Of a DNA stretch of 8,837 nt, positions 1 through 4,758 are shown piece after piece. Source of the DNA: JAVVRI01 sp036654795 (GTDB taxonomy: Bacteria > Bacteroidota > Bacteroidia > Bacteroidales > Tannerellaceae); NCBI GenBank assembly GCA_036654795.1, contig JAVVRI010000120.1:1-8837 (forward strand). The letters are read 5' to 3'. The position numbers were made by a program, and so were the translations under genes. The stretch's first letter is position 1. Each line of letters begins with the position of its first letter. The notes below the pieces were generated by a model that worked only from the letters and a program-made list of their open reading frames with translations, was not told the DNA's origin and did not search any database.

Positions 1-25
1 TTTGTAACCTAATATTACCAATTAA

Positions 26-967
26 ATGAAAGAACGTATGAAACACATTGTTATTGTTCTCCTGTTTTTATGGTGTGTAAGCGATGTTTATGCACAACGT
101 ACTGTTGTGGAGGTTGAGCCTGCTGCTACCACACTGCCGGATGCTAGTAAAGGATTGAAACGAAAGGTGGCTATTGGACGATTTACGAACGAAACCCAGT
201 ATGCCAAAGGTCTTTTTTACGACAAAGAAAACGACCCGATGGGCAAGCAAGCGCTGGATATTCTCTCCGCCAAACTGGCCGCTTCCGGTAAGTTTATGTT
301 GTTGGAACGCAATGATCTGTCCAAACTGATCGAAGAGGCTGGAAACTCGGACGGAGGTTACCAGAAGATCGGAGCCGATTATCTGATTATCGGTTCTATT
401 ACCGAATTTGGACGTAAGAATGTGGGCGACGTACGGGTCTTCTCCACTACCAAAACACAAATAGTAGAGGCGGCCGTAAGTATCCGTCTTGTGGATGTGT
501 CTACCGGACTAATCATCTATTCAGATGAGGCTAAAGGAGAGGCTGAGCTGAAAACAAAATCTACTTTAGGGGTAGGCGGACAAGCCGACTACGATGCAAC
601 ATTGAGCGACAAGGCTATTTCGGCCGCGATCTCACAGCTGGTGGAAAATGTTATCAATAAATGCACCAACAAGCCTTGGAGGGCTTATTTTCTATCCTCC
701 GATGCGGATGCTACCATTATCTCCGGAGGTGCTTCGCAAGGTATCCATGTCGGGAGTCTGTTTGCTGTTAAGTCGAAAGGAAAAACGGTAAAGAACCCGC
801 AAACAGGGATCAATATTGAATTGCCCGGCAAGGTGGTTGGTCGGGTGGAAGTACTCAGCGTAGGTGGCGACACCCCTGAAACGGAGTATTCCATCGTAGG
901 CTTTAAGGAAGGAAATATAGATAATCAGAAATTTCAAGACTATTTTATAGAGGAGGTCAATCAATGA
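26..967 (+). CDS. CsgG/HfaB-family secreted protein, first gene of a four-gene envelope operon
   Basis: This 313-residue protein has a signal peptide: a basic N-terminus, a hydrophobic stretch at about 8-18 and a likely signal peptidase I site VYA|Q at 23/24. The CsgG domain spans roughly 45-215. It includes VAIGRF (48-53), LLERNDLSKLI (92-102), GADYLIIGSI (116-125) and SIRLVDVSTG (152-161), the last matching the CsgG segment VNLRVVNVSTG. Residues about 235-280 form a beta-rich tail (GIHVGSLFAV, then GKVVGRVEVL) that E. coli CsgG lacks and that resembles the FlgT C-terminal domain. E. coli CsgG is a lipoprotein forming a nonameric curlin export pore in the outer membrane. Here there is no lipobox, and the two segments corresponding to the pore hairpins look shorter, so a curli pore role is doubtful. 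A second in-frame ATG at 38 gives an equally good signal peptide and may be the true start. The stop overlaps the next start by 4 nt. The family is clear; the function is unknown. Confidence 0.85.
   Translation: MKERMKHIVIVLLFLWCVSDVYAQRTVVEVEPAATTLPDASKGLKRKVAIGRFTNETQYAKGLFYDKENDPMGKQALDILSAKLAASGKFMLLERNDLSKLIEEAGNSDGGYQKIGADYLIIGSITEFGRKNVGDVRVFSTTKTQIVEAAVSIRLVDVSTGLIIYSDEAKGEAELKTKSTLGVGGQADYDATLSDKAISAAISQLVENVINKCTNKPWRAYFLSSDADATIISGGASQGIHVGSLFAVKSKGKTVKNPQTGINIELPGKVVGRVEVLSVGGDTPETEYSIVGFKEGNIDNQKFQDYFIEEVNQ
951..956 (+). promoter_or_regulatory. Shine-Dalgarno sequence AGGAGG for the second operon gene
   Basis: A perfect AGGAGG lies 7 nt upstream of the ATG at 964, inside the last codons of the CsgG-family gene (residues E-E-V). 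Strong Shine-Dalgarno sites are uncommon in Bacteroidota, and none is seen before the starts at 1302 and 1670. It fixes the start of the small lipoprotein gene and may raise its translation above that of its neighbours. Confidence 0.55.
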
Positions 968-1305
968 AAACAAAATTAATCGCAGCGCTGTTGAGCGTCT
1001 CTTTCTGCTTGTTTTTGACGGGCTGTAAGGTGGGTAATGTGGCTGTTAGCCAAGGGTTGTCCGATCAGTCCTATCTTTACTTTGTTTCTACTCAAAAGTA
1101 CGCTGCTCCGGTAAGGGTTACTATTGACGGGACGACTACTTTCGACGCAAAGGTCATTAAAGAGGGCAAGCATACCGTAAAGGGTAATACCTACGCGGTG
1201 GCTACTGGTAAGCGTCGTGTTGCCGTATCGTCCGGTGGCAAGGTCGTTTGGGAACGCGAAGTCTTTTTGTCTACTCAGGAAACTAAAAAGATCATATTAC
1301 CATGA
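964..1305 (+). CDS. Small lipoprotein, possibly PEGA-like, second gene of the envelope operon
   Basis: This 113-residue protein is a predicted lipoprotein: a basic start, a hydrophobic stretch and the lipobox LTGC with lipidated Cys21. The residue after Cys is Lys, and no acidic run follows. The mature part of about 90 residues is predicted to be all beta. It contains VRVTIDG (about 50-56), a short loop, a Gly-Lys turn, and the ending VVWEREVFLSTQETKKIILP. This alternation of strands, with IDG early and a closing hydrophobic strand, recalls PEGA-like or transthyretin-like beta folds. That is an inference from pattern and not a recognised family hit. The start is fixed by an AGGAGG 7 nt upstream and by a 4-nt overlap with the CsgG-family gene; its own stop overlaps the DUF4810 gene by 4 nt. 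It sits where the simpler three-gene version of this cluster has no gene, so it may be a lineage-specific subunit. Confidence 0.8.
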   Translation: MKTKLIAALLSVSFCLFLTGCKVGNVAVSQGLSDQSYLYFVSTQKYAAPVRVTIDGTTTFDAKVIKEGKHTVKGNTYAVATGKRRVAVSSGGKVVWEREVFLSTQETKKIILP

Positions 1306-1673
1306 AGAAGCTTTTATTTGCGGGATTAATACTCTGGGGGCTGACCTCTTGTTCAATGATGACAATGACAACGACACCGACACAGACAGCTCCATTGTAT
1401 AGTTGGAACGATTATACGGAAAGTTCCTATCAGTATTATAAGAAGCAGACGCCGGAAGCGACCGAGCGGCTGATGAAAACTTATGGAGCCATGATCAAGA
1501 AGCAGAACGGATCAAGGAAAGCACTTGCACCCGGTATTTATGCCGAATACGGTTACTTCTTAATACAGCACGGAAAGAAGGATGAAGGGGTAGCGATGCT
1601 TAAAAAAGAGAAGGAAATCTATCCCGAATCAAGTATATTTATGGACAAACTCATTAAAAAGTTCGAGCAATGA
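1302..1673 (+). CDS. DUF4810-family lipoprotein, third gene of the envelope operon
   Basis: This 123-residue protein has a lipoprotein signal peptide with lipobox LTSC (Cys17), followed by a Thr/Met-rich linker (18-30). The segment PLYSWNDYTESSYQYYK (31-47) is the aromatic signature I associate with DUF4810 (tyrosine/tryptophan-rich, L-Y-x-W-x-x-Y). Residues about 77-115 (GIYAEYGYFLIQHGKKDEG and on to IYPES) look like a TPR-type helical hairpin, so it may be a scaffold for protein contacts. There is no enzyme motif. The gene overlaps both neighbours by 4 nt (ATGA). In Neisseria and other proteobacteria a DUF4810 gene lies between CsgG-family and GNA1162-family genes; the same order is kept here. 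This supports a stable partnership, though the biochemical role is not known to me. No acidic sorting motif follows the cysteine, so it probably faces the periplasm. Confidence 0.8.
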   Translation: MKKLLFAGLILWGLTSCSMMTMTTTPTQTAPLYSWNDYTESSYQYYKKQTPEATERLMKTYGAMIKKQNGSRKALAPGIYAEYGYFLIQHGKKDEGVAMLKKEKEIYPESSIFMDKLIKKFEQ

Positions 1674-2359
1674 AACGTATAGTTAGTTTATTCTTTTTAT
1701 TGGCATTGCTGGTTTCTTCCTGTTCGACACCGGCCGGCCTGACACTCGGTAAAAACTATCCGAAAATGTATGAAAGCAAGCCTACCTCTATCTTGATTAT
1801 GCCGCCTATCAATAAGACGGTCAATGTGGATGCAAAGGAGTTCTTTTATACTTCGATGGCCCAACCACTATGCGAAAAGGGATACTATGTAATCTCTCCG
1901 TTCCTAGCAATGGACATGCTCAAGAGCGAGAGTGCCTACGATAGCGAGATGTTTATCAATAGCAATCTGACCTCTTTCAAGCAGGTGTTTGGTGCAGACG
2001 CAGCCTTGTTCACGATTATCAACAAATGGAGTAAATCGACCATTGGTAATTCTATCACTGTCAATATCGAATACATTCTGAAGTCTACAACTTCAAACGA
2101 GATCTTGTTTACTCGCAAAGGGGATCTGACAATCGACACCAGCGTGAGTACCGGAACGGGTGGGGGTACTTTGGGCGCCTTGCTCGACTTGGCTGCTTCG
2201 GCTGTCAACACTGCGCTAACGGATAAGGTGATTGCTGCTCGCCGATGTAACAACTACGTCCTGCGCGATCTGCCTGCCGGTTGTTATTCGCCCTTATTTG
2301 ATAAGGATCAGGAGTTTGCTGCCGGCGAGCCTGTTTTCTCCGGAACAGTGTCGCAATAG
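1670..2359 (+). CDS. GNA1162/DUF799-family lipoprotein, last gene of the envelope operon
   Basis: This 229-residue protein is a predicted lipoprotein with lipobox VSSC (Cys18). The family core runs from about 30 to 150: ILIMPPINKTVNV (41-53), an alpha segment ending GYYVISP (71-77), and GADAALFTIINKW (108-120), which is followed by beta strands. This layout resembles the TolB N-terminal/CsgG-like alpha-beta fold. A Gly-rich, membrane-prone stretch (about 162-183, GTGGGTLGALLDLAAS and on) and a closing PAGCYSPLF (202-210) match the usual end of the family. GNA1162 of Neisseria meningitidis is a surface-associated lipoprotein found by reverse vaccinology; its function is unresolved. The gene starts within the stop of the DUF4810 gene (4-nt overlap) and ends just before the three-arm terminator. 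The CsgG-family and GNA1162-family products may share a fold and assemble together; this is inference. Confidence 0.85.
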   Translation: MKRIVSLFFLLALLVSSCSTPAGLTLGKNYPKMYESKPTSILIMPPINKTVNVDAKEFFYTSMAQPLCEKGYYVISPFLAMDMLKSESAYDSEMFINSNLTSFKQVFGADAALFTIINKWSKSTIGNSITVNIEYILKSTTSNEILFTRKGDLTIDTSVSTGTGGGTLGALLDLAASAVNTALTDKVIAARRCNNYVLRDLPAGCYSPLFDKDQEFAAGEPVFSGTVSQ

Positions 2360-2394
2360 TCAGCAATCATCGCGTGAAGAATTGGGTCTGCAAC

Positions 2395-2464
2395 AAAAAA
2401 AAACGGCTCGTCTGCTAAAAAAAATAGCAGACGAGCCGTTTCTTTTAGCAGACGAGCCGTTTTT
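2395..2464. terminator. Three-arm bidirectional terminator between the envelope operon and trpS
   Basis: One left arm (2401-2417) pairs perfectly over 17 bp with a middle arm (2425-2441) around a 7-A loop. A second copy of the right arm (2443-2464) pairs perfectly over 22 bp with 2399-2420. The two hairpins are mutually exclusive. On the + strand the longer hairpin ends in a T run (2460-2464). On the - strand the hairpin is followed by nine T residues (complement of 2395-2403), an excellent end for trpS. The whole element lies between two convergent stop codons. Confidence 0.85.
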
Positions 2465-2485
2465 CGAAGGTGGCAGAGATAGAAA

Positions 2486-3472
2486 TTAGGGGCGGAAGCC
2501 GATAATCTCGCGTACCTCGCGCAAGGTATTACCTGCGCTTTCGCGTGCTTTCTCGGCGCCGCGACAGGCCACTTGCTCCATGTAGGCTTCATTGGCAGCG
2601 ATGTCGATGATGCGCTCGCGGATGGGGGCGCAGAAGTGGTTAATGTCCTCGGCCAGCTGCTTCTTTAAGTCTCCGTAGCGGATCTCGCAACTGTTGTACT
2701 TGTCGTTGAAGTAGCTGTAGGTGTCGGGGGTAGAAACGATGTCCATCATGCTGAATAGGTTGGCAATGGACTCCGGTTTCTCGCTGTTAGGTGTTGTTGG
2801 GCCTGAGTCGGTCACGGCTTTCATTACCTTCTTGCGGATTGTCTTCTCATCGTCTACTAAGTAGATAGCGTTTCCTTCGCTCTTTCCCATTTTGCCGGAA
2901 CCGTCCAGTCCGGGTACTTTCACAGCCTTCTCGGAGAGGTGGAACGAGGCGGGTTCGGGAAAGTATTCCACGCCGTATATGGTGTTGAAGCGGCGAGCGA
3001 ACTTGCGTGCCATTTCCATGTTTTGCTCCTGATCTTTGCCAACGGGTACTTTGACGGCTTTATGGATGATAATGTCCGAAGCCATCAGCGTGGGATAGGT
3101 TAGCAGACCGGCGTTGATGTTTTCTGGCTGCTTGCGTACTTTGTCTTTGAAGGAGGTAACGCGCTCTAGTTCGCCCAGATAGGCGTTCATATTGAGGTAA
3201 AGATAGAGTTCCACCACCTCGCGCACATCGCTTTGGATGTAGATGGTAGCCTTCTCCGGGTCTATGCCGCAGGCCAGGTATTCAGCCAGAATGGTCTTTA
3301 CGCTGGAACGGATATTGTCGGGATGCGGATGGGTCGTCAGCGAGTGCCAGTCCGCAATGAAGAAATAGCAATTGTATTCATTCTGCATTTGCAGAAAACT
3401 CTTGACTGCACCGAAGTAATTTCCTAAGTGCAGATTTCCTGTGGGGCGGATGCCGCTTACTACTGTTTCCAT
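2486..3472 (-). CDS. trpS: Tryptophan--tRNA ligase
   Basis: Charges tRNA-Trp with tryptophan using ATP; a cytoplasmic, dimeric class Ic synthetase. The 328 residues match the usual bacterial length (about 330). The Rossmann fold begins at once with SGIRPTGNLHLGNYFGA; the HIGH motif appears as HLGN (15-18). Asp133 in LMASDII corresponds to the residue that reads the indole NH of tryptophan. VGKDQ (145-148 region) is the conserved tRNA/ATP loop. The KMSKS loop reads KMGKS (194-198) within PGLDGSGKMGKSEGN. The C-terminal helical domain follows and ends normally at residue 328. The start is supported by the motif beginning at residue 6 and by a -7 promoter element about 35 nt upstream. The gene converges on the envelope operon and shares its terminator, and it diverges from mnmD. 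No T-box or trp leader peptide is visible upstream. Confidence 0.97.
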   Translation of the reverse strand: METVVSGIRPTGNLHLGNYFGAVKSFLQMQNEYNCYFFIADWHSLTTHPHPDNIRSSVKTILAEYLACGIDPEKATIYIQSDVREVVELYLYLNMNAYLGELERVTSFKDKVRKQPENINAGLLTYPTLMASDIIIHKAVKVPVGKDQEQNMEMARKFARRFNTIYGVEYFPEPASFHLSEKAVKVPGLDGSGKMGKSEGNAIYLVDDEKTIRKKVMKAVTDSGPTTPNSEKPESIANLFSMMDIVSTPDTYSYFNDKYNSCEIRYGDLKKQLAEDINHFCAPIRERIIDIAANEAYMEQVACRGAEKARESAGNTLREVREIIGFRP

Positions 3473-3506
3473 ACGATAATTAAGTCATTAATAATTCAAT
3501 TAGGCG

Positions 3507-3514
3507 CAAAGATA
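3507..3514 (-). promoter_or_regulatory. Bacteroides -7 promoter element for trpS
   Basis: Read on the - strand the sequence is TATCTTTG, an exact match to TAnnTTTG, ending 34 nt before the trpS ATG. No clear TTTG -33 box stands 19-20 nt further upstream, so the call rests on the -7 element and its position. Confidence 0.55.
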
Positions 3515-3546
3515 CGAATTATAATGAAATGCTTGCCGTTTAATTT

Positions 3547-3554
3547 TACCTTTG
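3547..3554 (+). promoter_or_regulatory. Bacteroides -7 promoter element for mnmD
   Basis: TACCTTTG matches TAnnTTTG exactly and lies 80 nt before the chosen mnmD ATG, implying a leader of roughly 75 nt. It stands back to back with the trpS element, 32 bp apart. No convincing -33 TTTG is seen. Its position also argues against translation starting at the in-frame ATGs further upstream (3428 and 3524). Confidence 0.5.
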
Positions 3555-3634
3555 CAGCCGTAAACGAACGCAGTTTTATCCTGAATGCCTCGCGGGTAAC
3601 CAGGTGCGGGGTGAAAATAAATACGTATATCCTT

Positions 3635-4303
3635 ATGGAACGAGAATTACAGTTTACTGCCGACGGCAGCCATACCTTGTTTATCCCGGAGATGGACGAA
3701 CACTATCATTCCGTGAATGGCGCAGTGCAGGAGTCGCGCCATATCTTCATCGGTGCTGGCCTCAGGGAGCATCCGGCCTCTTCCCTTCGTGTCTTGGAAG
3801 TAGGTTTTGGTACGGGGCTGAACGCATTCCTCACCTTGTTGGAGGTGGAAGCCGACGGGCAGCGCTTGGTGGATTATCATACGGTGGAGCTTTATCCGCT
3901 CGGTCTCGACCTGATAGATAAGCTCAACTACGGGGCGCTGATCTGTCCCGAAAAACAGGAACTGTTCAGATCGCTGCATACGGCGGCTTGGGATTGCTCC
4001 GTGCCGATTACGCCCCGCTTCACCCTCCATAAGATTGAGGGCGACAGTAATCGTGTGCCCCTTCCGGAGCAAGTGGATCTGATCTATTTCGACGCCTTTG
4101 CCCCCGAAAAGCAGCCGGATATGTGGACAGAAGTGCTTTTCAACCGTCTTTTTGCCCTCGCTTCTCCCGGCTGCATCATTGTGACGTATTGTGCCAAAGG
4201 GGTTGTCCGCCGCATGATGCAATCCGCCGGCTTCCTGATGGAACGCCTACCCGGTCCTCCCGGCAAGCGGCACATCTTGCGGGGTAGAAAGGCTTGGAAG
4301 TAA
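3635..4303 (+). CDS. mnmD: tRNA (5-methylaminomethyl-2-thiouridine)(34)-methyltransferase MnmD
   Basis: This is an SAM-dependent methyltransferase that completes mnm5(s2)U at the wobble position of tRNAs for Lys, Glu, Gln and others, acting on aminomethyl-uridine made by MnmE/MnmG. The 222 residues cover only the methyltransferase part of E. coli MnmC (the DUF752-type domain); the FAD-dependent oxidase half is absent, as in stand-alone MnmD. Visible motifs are HYHSVNGAVQESRHIFI (23-39), SAM motif I EVGFGTG (55-61), the acidic ribose contact Glu85, DLIYFDAFAPEKQPDMW (148-164, the family signature), TYCAKGVVRRMMQSAGF (184-200) and GPPGKRHILRG (207-217). I chose ATG 3635 because the family begins with a segment like RELQFTADGSHTL, and because the reading frame further upstream crosses the divergent promoters and has no conserved look. 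It ends in tandem TAATAA stops just before a hairpin. Confidence 0.93.
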   Translation: MERELQFTADGSHTLFIPEMDEHYHSVNGAVQESRHIFIGAGLREHPASSLRVLEVGFGTGLNAFLTLLEVEADGQRLVDYHTVELYPLGLDLIDKLNYGALICPEKQELFRSLHTAAWDCSVPITPRFTLHKIEGDSNRVPLPEQVDLIYFDAFAPEKQPDMWTEVLFNRLFALASPGCIIVTYCAKGVVRRMMQSAGFLMERLPGPPGKRHILRGRKAWK

Positions 4304-4305
4304 TA

Positions 4306-4344
4306 AAAGAAGCGTGCTCTCATTGCTGGGGGGCACGCTTCTTT
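4306..4344. terminator. Bidirectional terminator between mnmD and trxA
   Basis: A perfect 12-bp inverted repeat (4306-4317 with 4333-4344, core GAAGCGTGC/GCACGCTTC) encloses a 15-nt loop whose ends can add G-U and C-G pairs. The arms start with AAA and end with TTT, so a short T run closes the hairpin in either direction. It lies directly after the mnmD stop and 26 nt beyond the trxA stop. Confidence 0.8.
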
Positions 4345-4369
4345 ATCTATGATTTGTATTCTGTTTGAA

Positions 4370-4684
4370 TTATAGTATGGATTCGATCTTTTCTGTGAAT
4401 TTCTGCTTGCTGATTGCGCCTACTATTTTGTCCATCATTTTGCCATTTTTAAAGAAGAGTACGGTTGGAATGTTGCGTATGCCAAACTTGCCGATTACGT
4501 CGTTGTTATTGTCTACATCAATTTTTCCGATGGTTACGCGTCCTTCATACTCGGTAGCTAGTTCGTCAATGATTGGGCTAACCATTTTGCATGGGCCACA
4601 CCATTCTGCCCAGAAGTCGAGTACCATCGGCTTGCCGGAGTTTACTAATTCTTCGAAATTACTGTCTGTAACTTGTAGTGCCAT
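4370..4684 (-). CDS. trxA: Thioredoxin
   Basis: A cytoplasmic disulfide reductase that serves ribonucleotide reductase and other targets and is recycled by thioredoxin reductase. The 104 residues are the standard length for a single thioredoxin fold with no signal peptide. The active site is WCGPC (28-32) within DFWAEWCGPCKM. The buried Asp (Asp23) is kept, as is the cis-proline, Pro73 in RNIPTVLFF; a KNG turn and Gly88 follow. It lies 74 bp downstream of dnaE on the same strand, but a good promoter stands in that gap, so it is probably transcribed on its own as well as by any read-through. The leader is A-rich with no Shine-Dalgarno sequence, as is usual in Bacteroides. The start is supported by the family's usual N-terminus (M-A-L-x-V-T-D). 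Confidence 0.96.
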   Translation of the reverse strand: MALQVTDSNFEELVNSGKPMVLDFWAEWCGPCKMVSPIIDELATEYEGRVTIGKIDVDNNNDVIGKFGIRNIPTVLFFKNGKMMDKIVGAISKQKFTEKIESIL

Positions 4685-4724
4685 AATTTATTATTGTTTA
4701 GTTCGTATCTTTCTTAAACAGCGT

Positions 4725-4755
4725 CAAAAGTACAAATTCTTTCTACACCGTACAA
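4725..4755 (-). promoter_or_regulatory. trxA promoter (-33 TTG, -7 TACTTTTG)
   Basis: On the - strand TACTTTTG (4725-4732) matches the -7 consensus TAnnTTTG. A TTG (4753-4755) stands 20 nt upstream, at the spacing of the -33 box. The -7 element ends 40 nt before the trxA start. The -33 box lies just outside the dnaE stop, so the promoter fits the gap exactly. Confidence 0.6.
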
Positions 4756-4758
4756 TAC

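Noticed and set aside
1..4. TTTG at the left edge as a promoter box for the envelope operon
   Set aside because: It could be the end of a -7 element, which would fit the ATG at 38, but the TAnn half lies outside the window and cannot be checked.
2395..2464. Possible CRISPR-like or mobile-element repeat from the repeated 17-22 nt arms
   Set aside because: There are only three arm copies in one place, one inverted, with A or T loops and no spacers; the position between convergent genes fits a terminator.
2232..2592. Small open frames on both strands across the operon/trpS junction
   Set aside because: They run through the terminator hairpin and the ends of the two real genes, with repeated residues that simply translate the hairpin arms.
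3428..3634. Possible 69-residue N-terminal extension of MnmD from ATG 3428 or 3524
   Set aside because: The extension overlaps the trpS start and the divergent promoter elements, has no family resemblance, and the family's conserved N-terminus starts at the ATG at 3635.
3647..4222. Long open frame of 191 codons on the - strand opposite mnmD
   Set aside because: It lies entirely within mnmD, whose methyltransferase motifs are clear; the antisense product has no recognisable domain and is a codon-bias shadow.
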